Shown in pieces: positions 24,960 to 32,678 of a stretch of 54,717 nt of DNA; the stretch's first letter is position 1, and each line of letters begins with the position of its first letter. The notes beneath the pieces were generated by a model. It was not told where the DNA came from. It saw only the letters and a list, made by a program, of their open reading frames with translations, and ran no database searches. Position numbers and translations under genes: made by a program. The stretch covers positions 1-54,717 of the forward strand of contig NZ_JACJLC010000015.1 in the NCBI RefSeq assembly GCF_016901955.1, written 5' to 3'. Source of the DNA: Pseudoflavonifractor phocaeensis. GTDB taxonomy: Bacteria; Bacillota; Clostridia; Oscillospirales; Oscillospiraceae.

Positions 24960-25562
24960 ATGCAGTACTTTCCCCCCGCCCTGGAGCAGCTGGTGGAACA
25001 GTTCGCCCGGCTGCCCGGTATTGGCCGCAAAAGCGCCCAGCGGCTGGCCTTTTATATCCTCTCCCTGCCGGAGGAGGACGCCGCCGCCTTCGCCCAGGCC
25101 ATCACCCAGGCCAAGGCGGAGATCCACTGCTGCCCCGTATGTCAGAACTTCTCCCAGGGCGACGGCCTGTGCCCCATCTGTCAGGATCCCAAGCGGGACG
25201 CCGGGATGCTGTGCGTGGTGGCCGATCCCAAGGATGTGGCCGCTATGGAGCGTTCCCGCGAATACCCCGGGGTATATCATGTTCTCCATGGGGTGATCTC
25301 CCCCATGAACCACATCGGCCCCGATCAACTGCGGGTAAAGGAACTGGTAAGTCGGGTATCCTCCGGAGAGGTCCGGGAAATCATCATGGCCACCAATCCG
25401 GATACCGAGGGAGAGGCCACCGCCATGTACCTCTCCCGGCTGCTGAAGCCCTTCGGCGTGAAGGTCACCCGGCTGGCCTATGGCATCCCGGTGGGCAGCC
25501 ACCTGGAATACGCCGATGACGCAACCCTCATGCGAGCTCTGGAGGGACGTCGGGAGATGTGA
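24960..25562 (+). CDS. recR: recombination mediator RecR
   Basis: The 200-residue protein loads RecA during gap repair together with RecF and RecO. It has the helix-hairpin-helix LPGIGRKSAQRL, a C4 zinc finger (CCPVC and LCPIC), a Toprim domain (VVADPKDVAAME) and the C-terminal Walker-like phrase. Length is standard. In many Firmicutes recR follows dnaX and ybaB; here it follows rpe. GGGAGG lies 9 bases before the ATG. Confidence 0.97.
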   Translation: MQYFPPALEQLVEQFARLPGIGRKSAQRLAFYILSLPEEDAAAFAQAITQAKAEIHCCPVCQNFSQGDGLCPICQDPKRDAGMLCVVADPKDVAAMERSREYPGVYHVLHGVISPMNHIGPDQLRVKELVSRVSSGEVREIIMATNPDTEGEATAMYLSRLLKPFGVKVTRLAYGIPVGSHLEYADDATLMRALEGRREM

Positions 25563-25607
25563 CCCGCCCGTCCCCTGGGTCCGGATCAGACATTCCATTT
25601 CCCGAAC

Positions 25608-25656
25608 AAATAGTCAGGCCGGTCCGCCCCAAGGGGCGGACCGGCCTGACTATTTT
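25608..25656. terminator. bidirectional recR/purA terminator
   Basis: A 23-base arm (25608-25630) pairs perfectly with 25633-25655, flanked by A and T runs, between convergent recR and purA. Confidence 0.93.
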
Positions 25657-25689
25657 CATCATATTTCCGTTTCTTTGACCACGGGAGGA

Positions 25690-26964
25690 TCAGCGATAAC
25701 AGATCTCGTGACGTTTGGGGCCGGTGGAAACGATGGTGATGGGCACCTCGATCTCCTTTTCCAGGAAGGCCACATAGTCCTTGGCCGCCTGGGGCAGGGC
25801 GTCAAAATCGGTCACGCCCCGGATATCGCACTTCCATCCCGGCAGTGTCTCGTATACCGGCTTGGCCCGGTCCAGCAGAGCAGGCACCGGGAAGTCCCGG
25901 GTCACCTTGCCGTCGATCTCATAGCCGGTGCACACCTTGATCTCGTCCAGATAGCCCAGGCAGTCCACGGCGGTGAGTACCGCCTGGGTGGTTCCCTGGA
26001 CCATGCAGCCGTAGCGGGTGGCCACCGCGTCAAACCAGCCCACCCGGCGGGGCCGTCCGGTGGTGGCACCGTACTCGCCGGCATCTCCGCCCCGGCGGCG
26101 AAGCTCCTCAGCCTCGTCCCCGAACAGCTCGCTGACAAAGGCCCCCGCCCCCACGGCGGAGGAGTAGGCCTTGGTGACGGTAAACACGTCCTCAATGGCG
26201 GTGGGCGGCACCCCGCCCCCCACGGTGCCGAAGCCGGCCAGGGTGTGGGAGGAGGTGGTCATGGGGTAGATGCCCAGGTTGGGGTCCTTCATGGAGCCCA
26301 GCTGGCCCTCCAGCAGCACCTGCTTGCCCTCCTTCAGGGCCTGGTGGACGAAGGTGACCCCGTCCCCCACGTAGGGCTCCAGGATGGTCCTGTAGCCCCT
26401 CAGCTCCTCCATCAGCTTCTCCGGCTCCAGAGGGGGCTGGTGGTACAGGTGCTCCAGCAGCACGTTTTTCAGCTCACAGATGTGCTCCACCTGGGCCCGC
26501 AGCCGGTCCTCATGCCACAGGTCGGCCACCTGGATGCCGATCTTGGCGTACTTGTCGGAATAGAAGGGGGCGATGCCGGACTTGGTGGAGCCGAAGGCCT
26601 TGCCCCCCAGCCGGGCCTCCTCGCAGGTGTCCAGCAGCACGTGATAGCTCATCAGCAGCTGGCAGCGCAGGTCCACGATGACCTTGGGGGCGGGCACGCC
26701 CCCCTCCTCCAGGTGCCTGAGCTCCTGGGCGAACTTGGCGGCGTCCAGGGCCACCCCGTTGCCGATGATGTTGGTCACATGGGAGTAGAACACGCCGGAT
26801 GGGAGCTGGTGGAGGGCAAACTTGCCGTAATCACAGATGATGGTGTGTCCCGCGTTGGCGCCCCCCTGGAAGCGCACCACCACGTCGGACTTCTCCGCCA
26901 GCAGATCGGTGATCTTGCCCTTGCCCTCGTCGCCCCAGTTGGCGCCCACGATCGCTTTTACCAT
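25690..26964 (-). CDS. purA: adenylosuccinate synthetase
   Basis: The 424-residue enzyme uses GTP to join IMP and aspartate, the first committed step to AMP. The N-terminal GANWGDEGKGK holds the catalytic aspartate and P loop; FQGGANAGHT and the late RPRRVGWFD and GTTQ motifs are also present. The ATG at 26964 follows AGGAGG by 7 bases. It is monocistronic, with a consensus promoter and no purine riboswitch visible in its leader. Confidence 0.97.
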   Translation of the reverse strand: MVKAIVGANWGDEGKGKITDLLAEKSDVVVRFQGGANAGHTIICDYGKFALHQLPSGVFYSHVTNIIGNGVALDAAKFAQELRHLEEGGVPAPKVIVDLRCQLLMSYHVLLDTCEEARLGGKAFGSTKSGIAPFYSDKYAKIGIQVADLWHEDRLRAQVEHICELKNVLLEHLYHQPPLEPEKLMEELRGYRTILEPYVGDGVTFVHQALKEGKQVLLEGQLGSMKDPNLGIYPMTTSSHTLAGFGTVGGGVPPTAIEDVFTVTKAYSSAVGAGAFVSELFGDEAEELRRRGGDAGEYGATTGRPRRVGWFDAVATRYGCMVQGTTQAVLTAVDCLGYLDEIKVCTGYEIDGKVTRDFPVPALLDRAKPVYETLPGWKCDIRGVTDFDALPQAAKDYVAFLEKEIEVPITIVSTGPKRHEICYR

Positions 26965-27046
26965 AGTAGTTCCTCCTGCCGCGGGGATTCGCACCCTTGG
27001 CCTTTTCCCGCCGGCAATGGCTGGGGATCCTTTTCCCCCAGCAGGT

Positions 27047-27075
27047 ATTATAATACGCTTTTTTCTCCGATTCAA
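27047..27075 (-). promoter_or_regulatory. purA promoter
   Basis: On the minus strand TTGAAT (27070-27075), 17 bp and TATAAT (27047-27052), 82 bases upstream of purA. Confidence 0.82.
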
Positions 27076-27147
27076 GGCGGAATTTTGTAAAAAAAGGGAG
27101 GATCCATTCCCTCATTCTTGGTCAAACGGGAATTCTGAAAAAAGTGG

Positions 27148-27176
27148 TTTACTTTTACACTTCACTTTGATAATAT
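27148..27176 (+). promoter_or_regulatory. yerC operon promoter
   Basis: TTTACT (27148-27153), 17 bp and TAATAT (27171-27176) precede the YerC-like gene by about 70 bases. Confidence 0.65.
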
Positions 27177-27247
27177 AGAGGTTGCGGGCGGTCTCCGTTT
27201 CCCCGCCAAGCCGCGAAACAGAGAATCTTCAGGAGGGCAAATACAGG

Positions 27248-27556
27248 ATGACAAAGCGTGAAAAACGGGAGCACAGCGATCTGCTCTATGAGGCGATCCT
27301 CACCTTGAAGGACCTGGACGAATGCCGGAAGTTTTTCTCAGACCTGTGCACCGTGGCGGAGCTCCGGGCCATGGAGCAGCGGTTTGAGGTGGCCATGCTT
27401 CTCTCCAACGGGATGATCTACAACGATATTCTGGAGCGCACCGGCGCCTCCAGCGCCACCATCAGCCGGGTGAACCGCTCCCTCCAGTACGGGGCCGACG
27501 GCTATCAGGCGGTGCTGCCCCGGATCAAGGCCCAGCTGAACGACGATGGCGTATGA
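27248..27556 (+). CDS. YerC/YecD family TrpR-related protein
   Basis: The 102-residue protein is a TrpR-fold DNA-binding domain (FFSDLCTVAELRAMEQRFEVA, then the helix-turn-helix YNDILERTGASSATISRVNR). YerC-type proteins are annotated as TrpR-like regulators, but a tryptophan role is not established for them. Start chosen at MTKREKRE; GGAGGG lies 12 bases upstream. Its end overlaps the start of the methyltransferase gene by 11 bases. Confidence 0.9.
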   Translation: MTKREKREHSDLLYEAILTLKDLDECRKFFSDLCTVAELRAMEQRFEVAMLLSNGMIYNDILERTGASSATISRVNRSLQYGADGYQAVLPRIKAQLNDDGV

Positions 27557-28292
27557 GTACCTGGCGGGGTGCTACGACCGCTTCACCGCCGATGTAAACT
27601 ACCGACGGTGGGCGGATTATTTGGAAAAGCACTTCGCCCGCTCCCGTCTGCCCATCCATACGGTACTGGACCTGGCCTGTGGCACCGGTTCCCTTACTCT
27701 GGAGCTGGCCAATCGGGGCTATGAGATGATTGGCGTGGATCTCTCCGAGGAAATGCTGGCCCAGGCGGCGGAAAAGTGCCGGGAGGCCCAGGGCATTCCC
27801 CCGATTTTTCTCCACCAGGCTATGGAAGGACTGGACCTATACGGCACCATTGATGCCTGCGTCTGCTGCCTGGACAGTGTGAACTACGTCACTCGGCCCA
27901 GGGCGCTGGCCCGGGCCTTTCAGCGGGTTCACACCTTTCTCATGCCCGGCGGCCTCTTCCTCTTTGACATCAACACACCGGACAAGCTCCAGGGGCTGGA
28001 CGGCCAGATCTTTCTGGACGAGGACGAGGAGGCCTATTGCGTCTGGCGGGCGGAATATTCTCCCCGCCGGCGGATCTGCACCTACGGCTTCGACCTGTTC
28101 TGCCTGGAAGAGGACGGACTGTGGCGCCGGGAGGAGGAGATCCACGAGGAGTATGCCTATCAGCCCCAGGAGTTGGAGGACATGCTCCGTCAGGCCGGTT
28201 TCCGGCACATCAGGCAATATGGCGAGCTGAAAATGCGCTCTCCCAAACCGGGGGAAGGGCGTATTTTCTTCGTCGCGCGAAAGGAATCGTAA
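27546..28292 (+). CDS. class I SAM-dependent methyltransferase
   Basis: The 248-residue protein has the Rossmann SAM site: motif I LDLACGTGSLTLEL (about residues 40-53), the acidic motif II GVDLSEEML and the later FDINTPDKL. The family resembles small-molecule or tRNA-linked methyltransferases next to yerC and hslO in Clostridia; the substrate is unknown. It overlaps yerC by 11 bases and precedes hslO by 4, so all three are co-translated from one message. Confidence 0.87.
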   Translation: MAYEYLAGCYDRFTADVNYRRWADYLEKHFARSRLPIHTVLDLACGTGSLTLELANRGYEMIGVDLSEEMLAQAAEKCREAQGIPPIFLHQAMEGLDLYGTIDACVCCLDSVNYVTRPRALARAFQRVHTFLMPGGLFLFDINTPDKLQGLDGQIFLDEDEEAYCVWRAEYSPRRRICTYGFDLFCLEEDGLWRREEEIHEEYAYQPQELEDMLRQAGFRHIRQYGELKMRSPKPGEGRIFFVARKES

Positions 28293-28296
28293 CACT

Positions 28297-29175
28297 ATGT
28301 CAGATACCATCATCCGCGTCCTGGCCAAAAACGCTCCTGTAAAGGCTTCGGCCATCTCGGCCAAAGCCATGGTGGAGCGGGCCAGACAGATCCATCACAC
28401 CCTGCCGGTGGCTACCGCCGCCCTGGGCCGCAGCCTCATGGCCGCCTCCATGATGGGCAATCAGCTCAAGGAGGATAACGGCTCGGTGACACTCCGTATC
28501 AAGGGGGACGGCCCCTTGGGGGGTATCACCGTGGTAGCCGACAGCGCCGGCAATGCCAGAGGCTATGTGGTCAACCCCCTGGTGGACCTGCCCCTGAAGG
28601 GGCCTGCCAAGTTGGACGTGGGGGCCGCCGTAGGCAAGAACGGCTCTCTCACCGTCATTAAGGACATGAACCTGAAGGAGCCCTACGTGGGCACCATCCC
28701 CCTGGTCTCCGGTGAGATCGCCGAGGACGTGACCTCCTACTTCGCCGAGAGTGAGCAGATCCCCTCCGCCTGCGCCCTGGGGGTACTGGTGGACGTGGAC
28801 CAGAGCGTGCTGTGCGCCGGAGGCTACCTGATCCAGCTGCTGCCCGGCGCCGACGACAGCGTCATCTCCGCCATCGAGCAGGGCATCGCCCAGGTGGGCC
28901 CGGTCACCGAGGCCATGCGCAACGGTGAGACCGCCCGGAGCCTGGTGGAGCGGGTGCTCTCCGCCTTCGAGCTGGAGGTGCTGGCCGAAGAACCGGTGGA
29001 ATACCGATGCTACTGCTCCCGGGACCGGGTCACCCGGGCCCTCATCAGCATGGGCCGGGAGGAGCTGGAGTCTCTCATTCAGGATCAGGGCAAGGCGGAG
29101 CTTACCTGCCAGTTTTGCGACAAGGTATACCACTATACAGGCGAAGAGCTACAGACCCTTCTGGCCTCGCTCTGA
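28297..29175 (+). CDS. hslO: redox-regulated chaperone Hsp33
   Basis: The 292-residue holdase is switched on by oxidation of a C-terminal zinc centre. The four zinc cysteines are visible as CYC (C238, C240) and CQFC (C271, C274). The N-terminal substrate-binding domain carries SLMAASMMGNQLK and IKGDGPLGG. It ends the yerC operon; no terminator separates it from the tRNA cluster, but that cluster has its own strong promoter 29 bases on. Confidence 0.96.
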   Translation: MSDTIIRVLAKNAPVKASAISAKAMVERARQIHHTLPVATAALGRSLMAASMMGNQLKEDNGSVTLRIKGDGPLGGITVVADSAGNARGYVVNPLVDLPLKGPAKLDVGAAVGKNGSLTVIKDMNLKEPYVGTIPLVSGEIAEDVTSYFAESEQIPSACALGVLVDVDQSVLCAGGYLIQLLPGADDSVISAIEQGIAQVGPVTEAMRNGETARSLVERVLSAFELEVLAEEPVEYRCYCSRDRVTRALISMGREELESLIQDQGKAELTCQFCDKVYHYTGEELQTLLASL

Positions 29176-29203
29176 TCTTTCTGAAAAAAATCGAAAAAAA
29201 TGG

Positions 29204-29232
29204 TTGACAACCTGGGGGCGTTCTTGTATAAT
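29204..29232 (+). promoter_or_regulatory. tRNA cluster promoter
   Basis: TTGACA (29204-29209), 17 bp and TATAAT (29227-29232) form an exact consensus sigma-A promoter, 42 bases before tRNA-Val. Confidence 0.93.
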
Positions 29233-29274
29233 AACATCCGTCGCTTGGCTCCGACGCAAGCGCAACAAGGACGA

Positions 29275-29350
29275 GGGAGCATAGCTCAGCTGGGAGAGCG
29301 CATGCCTTACAAGCATGATGTCACAGGTTCGAGCCCTGTTGTTCCCACCA
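29275..29350 (+). tRNA. tRNA-Val (TAC)
   Basis: Acceptor GGGAGCA pairs with TGTTCCC; anticodon stem CATGC/GCATG encloses CTTACAA, giving TAC; T loop GGTTCGAGCC; CCA encoded. First gene of a five-tRNA transcript. Confidence 0.97.
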
Positions 29351-29364
29351 CTCCCTTCTGGGAG
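29351..29364 (+). repeat. Val-Asp spacer hairpin
   Basis: CTCCC-TTCT-GGGAG starts directly after the CCA of tRNA-Val. It is the smallest of the four spacer hairpins of this cluster. Confidence 0.55.
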
Positions 29365-29385
29365 CTCCCGTACCCCCTACCGTCT

Positions 29386-29462
<77 letters not shown>

Positions 29463-29477
29463 TTTTTTCTTAGTTTC

Positions 29478-29520
29478 GATGTGGGCATCCAAAGGATGTG
29501 GCAAAGGCCACTCCCACATC
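29478..29520 (+). repeat. Asp-Phe spacer three-way junction
   Basis: The outer stem GATGTGGG (29478-29485) pairs with CCCACATC (29513-29520). It encloses two small hairpins, CATCC-AAA-GGATG (29486-29498) and TGGC-AAAG-GCCA (29499-29510). No anticodon arm or CCA is present, so it is not a tRNA. A role in transcript processing is possible. Confidence 0.55.
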
Positions 29521-29527
29521 ACCATTT

Positions 29528-29603
29528 GCCTCTGTAGCTCAGTTGGTAGAGCAGGGGACTGAAAATCCCCGTGTCGCTGGTTCGATTCCGGCCGGAGGCA
29601 CCA
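29528..29603 (+). tRNA. tRNA-Phe (GAA)
   Basis: Acceptor GCCTCTG pairs with CGGAGGC; anticodon loop CTGAAAA within GGGGA/TCCCC gives GAA; CCA encoded. Confidence 0.97.
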
Positions 29604-29608
29604 CCGTT

Positions 29609-29638
29609 CCCGGTGGATACCCCAAGGTATCCACCGGG
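29609..29638 (+). repeat. Phe-Gly spacer hairpin
   Basis: A perfect 13-bp stem (29609-29621 with 29626-29638, CCAA loop) with no T tract after it, so it should not terminate transcription. Confidence 0.6.
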
Positions 29639-29692
29639 GGCACCTTCTAAAAAGTAGCATTTCCCCTCCCCGTTCCGCATAGGATGGGATAT

Positions 29693-29768
29693 GCAGGTGT
29701 AGCTCATCTGGTAGAGCGCCACCTTGCCAAGGTGGAGGTAGCGAGTTCGAGCCTCGTCACCTGCTCCA
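29693..29768 (+). tRNA. tRNA-Gly (GCC)
   Basis: Acceptor GCAGGTG pairs with CACCTGC; anticodon loop TTGCCAA within CCACC/GGTGG gives GCC; CCA encoded. Confidence 0.97.
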
Positions 29769-29778
29769 AAAATGATAG

Positions 29779-29799
29779 CAGGAAGGTTTCACCTTCCTG
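29779..29799 (+). repeat. Gly-Cys spacer hairpin
   Basis: CAGGAAGG-TTTCA-CCTTCCTG, 8-bp stem, without a T tract. Confidence 0.55.
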
Positions 29800-29809
29800 T
29801 TATCCATAT

Positions 29810-29883
29810 GGCGACATAGCCAAGTGGTAAGGCAGAGCTCTGCAAAAGCTCCACCCCCAGTTCGAATCTGGGTGTCGCCTCCA
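29810..29883 (+). tRNA. tRNA-Cys (GCA)
   Basis: Acceptor GGCGACA pairs with TGTCGCC; anticodon loop CTGCAAA within GAGCT/AGCTC gives GCA; short D loop typical of tRNA-Cys; CCA encoded. Last gene of the cluster. Confidence 0.97.
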
Positions 29884-29919
29884 AAAAAGAAGCACCTGCA
29901 AAGCAGGTGCTTCTTTTTT
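29883..29919 (+). terminator. tRNA cluster terminator
   Basis: A 17-bp stem including A/T ends (29883-29899 with 29903-29919, AAA loop), with six T at the 3' end, starts at the last base of the tRNA-Cys CCA. Confidence 0.95.
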
Positions 29920-30100
29920 AGGTTCCGGTGGCCTGAAGCCGCCTCCCCCTTCGGAGATTTAACATGCTCGGGGCAAATGAATTTCCCCTGCGCCGAGGTT
30001 TTTCCTGCTGCAAAACGCTCGTACGGCGCAAACGCGCAGCCCCACCGTGCGGGACCCCGGCGGTTTCGCCATAATGACCACAAGGTCTTTTTCAACCGTC
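29920..30100. other. unexplained non-coding segment
   Basis: About 180 bases between the tRNA terminator and the terminator of the 47-residue gene. No frame has a ribosome site or coding character. It has short complementary blocks (GCGCC and GGCGC near 29990-30030) and could be a degraded or dispersed intergenic element; nothing firm can be said. Confidence 0.4.
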
Positions 30101-30101
30101 T

Positions 30102-30144
30102 GAAGCCCCCGACCGCCGTGAACACCACGGCGGTCGGGGGCTTC
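30102..30144 (-). terminator. terminator of the 47-residue gene
   Basis: A 19-bp stem (GAAGCCCCCGACCGCCGTG with its complement, loop AACAC) lies 35 bases past the small gene's stop codon. The minus-strand flank after the stem is only weakly T-rich. Confidence 0.7.
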
Positions 30145-30178
30145 TATACTCCTCCCCAACCAAGGGCAGAGATCAATA

Positions 30179-30322
30179 TTATTCGCCCCGCAGGCAGTTT
30201 CGGAGTGCCTTCCAGGGGCTTCCCTTCCAGTAGGTCCGCATCATGTCCACCGACATGGCCTTGCCCATCAGCTCATAGCCGCCCCGCTTCAGGTCCATAC
30301 CCACCGTTCTGTTCTCCTTCAT
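30179..30322 (-). CDS. 47-residue basic small protein, unknown function
   Basis: The protein begins MKENRTVGMDLKRGGYEL and continues MGKAMSVDMMRTYWKGSPW to KALRNCLRGE. It is basic, methionine-rich and has no membrane segment. It has every sign of a real gene: consensus promoter (30370-30398), AAGGAG 8 bases before the ATG and a strong stem after it. It is transcribed divergently from the LysR regulator, which may control it. I do not recognise the family. Confidence 0.7.
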   Translation of the reverse strand: MKENRTVGMDLKRGGYELMGKAMSVDMMRTYWKGSPWKALRNCLRGE

Positions 30323-30369
30323 GAAACTCGCTCCTTTCTGTCTCCGGCGCTTGCCTTTCTTCTGATTAC

Positions 30370-30398
30370 AGTATACAATAGGATTATCCATGATGCAA
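30370..30398 (-). promoter_or_regulatory. promoter of the 47-residue gene
   Basis: On the minus strand TTGCAT (30393-30398), 17 bp and TATACT (30370-30375). It lies in the short divergent region with lysR. Confidence 0.78.
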
Positions 30399-30433
30399 AC
30401 GAATATTTTTCATATATAACATGATAGAATGGA

Positions 30434-31333
30434 ATGATATCTGTGAGCCTGACCAAATATCAGATCCTGCTGAAAACGGTGGAGCTGGGGGGCATTACCC
30501 GGGCGGCGGAGGCCATGGGCTACACCCAATCGGCGGCCAGCCGGATGATCGCGGCCCTGGAACAGGAGTGGGACATAGAGCTGCTGATCCGCAGCCGGGG
30601 GGGCGTCCACCTCAGCGCCGCCGGCGAGGCTCTGCTGCCCTCCCTCCGGGCGGTGTGCAACGCCCAAAAGGAGCTGGAGGAACAGGTAGCCCATCTCCAC
30701 GGACTCACCCAGGGCACCTTGCGGGTGGGCTCCTTCGCCAGTGTTTCCATCCACTGGTTGCCCCCCATCATGAAGGACTTTTTGGCCCAATATCCCGGCA
30801 TCCGCTTCGAGCTGCTAAGCAAATGGGAGTTCGCGGAAGTGGAGGATCTGCTGCGCAAGGGTCAGGCGGACTGCGGCTTTCTGGGATTGCCCGCCGGGGA
30901 AGGGCTGGACGTCTACCCTCTGTGCCGGGACCAGTTTATGGCCGTGCTCCCTCCTGACCACCCTCTGGCTCACGCCCCCTGCTATCCCATGGCCAGGTTG
31001 GCTGAGGACCCCTTTATCTGGATCCCCGAGGAGCGGGATGTGGAAATTGGTCAGATTTTTCAGGAAGAAGGCGTTCATCCCAATCTGCGCTACACCGTCA
31101 ACGACGACTTTGCCATTCTGGCCATGGTAGAGCAGGGCCTTGGCATCAGCATCCGGCCTGAGCTTGTGCTGGAGGGCTCCGGCCATACCTTTGCCGCCAT
31201 CCCCCTGGAGCGGCCCCGGTTCCGGGACATCGCCCTGGCGGTGCGCAGCGGGAAGGCCCTCTCCCCTCTCACCGCCCGCTTCCTGGAGGACGTACGCCGC
31301 TGGTGCGCATCCCAGGGGCTCAAACCGGCCTAA
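30434..31333 (+). CDS. LysR-family transcriptional regulator
   Basis: The 299-residue protein has an N-terminal winged helix (LLKTVELGGITRAAEAMGYTQSAASRMIAALE-type segment, residues about 10-45) and a periplasmic-binding-like effector domain from about 90. The ligand is unknown. The start may be the ATG at 30434 or the GTG at 30443; the latter has GGAATG 6 bases upstream. LysR proteins usually act on a divergent gene, here the 47-residue ORF, but cofE-like with its own promoter follows immediately and is a second candidate target. Confidence 0.9.
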   Translation: MISVSLTKYQILLKTVELGGITRAAEAMGYTQSAASRMIAALEQEWDIELLIRSRGGVHLSAAGEALLPSLRAVCNAQKELEEQVAHLHGLTQGTLRVGSFASVSIHWLPPIMKDFLAQYPGIRFELLSKWEFAEVEDLLRKGQADCGFLGLPAGEGLDVYPLCRDQFMAVLPPDHPLAHAPCYPMARLAEDPFIWIPEERDVEIGQIFQEEGVHPNLRYTVNDDFAILAMVEQGLGISIRPELVLEGSGHTFAAIPLERPRFRDIALAVRSGKALSPLTARFLEDVRRWCASQGLKPA

Positions 31334-31340
31334 AAAATAT

Positions 31341-31369
31341 TTTACATACCCGCAAAATTATAGTATAAT
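31341..31369 (+). promoter_or_regulatory. cofE-like gene promoter
   Basis: TTTACA (31341-31346), 17 bp and TATAAT (31364-31369), starting 8 bases after the lysR stop. Confidence 0.85.
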
Positions 31370-31419
31370 GTGTCTGCTGCAATGGAGCAGCGAATTGAAA
31401 TATCTAGGAGTGTTGTTCT

Positions 31420-32613
31420 ATGAGCCGGATGGTCGGCACCGTATCGATGGGGATCCGCGCCCCTATTATCCGCAGCGGAGATGACCTGGCGGAGATCGTC
31501 ACCGGGTCCGTGCTGGAGGCCGTCAAGGAGGGCGCTTTCTCTGTCCGTGACCGGGATGTGGTGGCCATGACCGAGGCTATTGTGGCCCGTGCCCAGGGGA
31601 ACTACGCCTCGGTGGAGGACATTGCCGCCGACGTGAAGGCCAAGCTGGGCGGCGAGACCATCGGCGTCATCTTTCCCATCCTCAGCCGCAACCGCTTTGC
31701 CATCTGTCTGCGGGGCATTGCCAAGGGTGCCAAGAAGATCGTCCTCATGCTGTCCTATCCCTCCGACGAGGTGGGCAACCACCTGATCGACGAGGATCTG
31801 ATGGACGAGAAGGGCGTGGACCCCTACAAGGATGTGCTGAGCCTGGAGCGTTATCGGGAGCTCTTCGGTTGCTCCCTCCACCCCTTTACCGGCGTGGACT
31901 ATGTGGATTACTATTCCAACCTGATCCGGGAGTGCGGCGCCGAGGTTGAGGTCATCTTCGCCAATGACGCCCGGGCCATCCTGCCCTACACCAAGAATGT
32001 GCTGGCCTGCGACATCCACACCCGTGCCCGCACCAAGCGCCGCCTGTTGGCCGCTGGGGCGGAAAAGGTGTTCTGCCTGGACGAGATCATGACCGCTCCT
32101 GTCAACGGCAGCGGGTGCAATGAGAAATACGGCCTGCTGGGCTCCAACAAGTCTACCGAGGACAAGGTAAAGCTCTTCCCCCGACCCTGCCAGGACCTGG
32201 TGGAGGACATTCAGGCCCGGCTCCTGGCCGCCACCGGCAAGCACGTGGAGGTCATGGTATACGGTGACGGCGCCTTTAAGGATCCTGTAGGCAAGATCTG
32301 GGAGCTGGCCGACCCGGTGGTCTCCCCCGCCTACACCGCCGGCCTGGAGGGCACTCCCAACGAGCTGAAGCTGAAGTATCTGGCCGACAACAACTTCGCC
32401 GACCTGTCCGGCGAAGCCCTGCGGGATGCCATCAAGGGTGAGATCAAGAAGAAGGATGGCTCCCTGGTGGGCAACATGGCCGCCCAGGGCACCACTCCCC
32501 GCCGGCTCACCGACCTGATCGGCTCTCTGTGCGATCTGACCTCCGGCTCCGGCGACAAGGGCACTCCCATTGTTTACATCCAGGGCTATTTTGACAATTA
32601 CACCACGGAATAA
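31420..32613 (+). CDS. CofE-like (F420-0:gamma-glutamyl ligase family) protein
   Basis: The 397-residue protein matches the F420_ligase/CofE family: N-terminal RAPIIRSGDDLAEIV, DVVAMTEAIVARAQG and a central FANDARAILPYTKNVLACDIHTR. True CofE adds glutamates to coenzyme F420, made by actinobacteria and archaea. Clostridia of this type are not known to make F420 and no other cof gene is nearby, so the acceptor is probably different. It is about 150 residues longer than typical archaeal CofE. AGGAG lies 9 bases before the ATG. Confidence 0.8.
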   Translation: MSRMVGTVSMGIRAPIIRSGDDLAEIVTGSVLEAVKEGAFSVRDRDVVAMTEAIVARAQGNYASVEDIAADVKAKLGGETIGVIFPILSRNRFAICLRGIAKGAKKIVLMLSYPSDEVGNHLIDEDLMDEKGVDPYKDVLSLERYRELFGCSLHPFTGVDYVDYYSNLIRECGAEVEVIFANDARAILPYTKNVLACDIHTRARTKRRLLAAGAEKVFCLDEIMTAPVNGSGCNEKYGLLGSNKSTEDKVKLFPRPCQDLVEDIQARLLAATGKHVEVMVYGDGAFKDPVGKIWELADPVVSPAYTAGLEGTPNELKLKYLADNNFADLSGEALRDAIKGEIKKKDGSLVGNMAAQGTTPRRLTDLIGSLCDLTSGSGDKGTPIVYIQGYFDNYTTE

Positions 32614-32625
32614 TTCATTTTTCGC

Positions 32626-32665
32626 AAAAGGATGGCCTGTCGCAGCCGCGACAGGCCATCCTTTT
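32626..32665. terminator. bidirectional cofE/pap2 terminator
   Basis: An 18-bp stem (32626-32643 with 32648-32665, AGCC loop) between convergent genes. Its core GGCCTGTCGC/GCGACAGGCC recurs in the terminator at 47891. Confidence 0.92.
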
Positions 32666-32678
32666 GTTTATTTTCGCA

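Noticed and set aside
26965..27050. A purine riboswitch upstream of purA
   Set aside because: The short leader has no TATA-flanked three-stem aptamer sequence; only a promoter and ribosome site are seen.
29478..29520. A sixth tRNA between tRNA-Asp and tRNA-Phe
   Set aside because: The cloverleaf-like fold is only 43 bases and has no anticodon loop, T loop or CCA.
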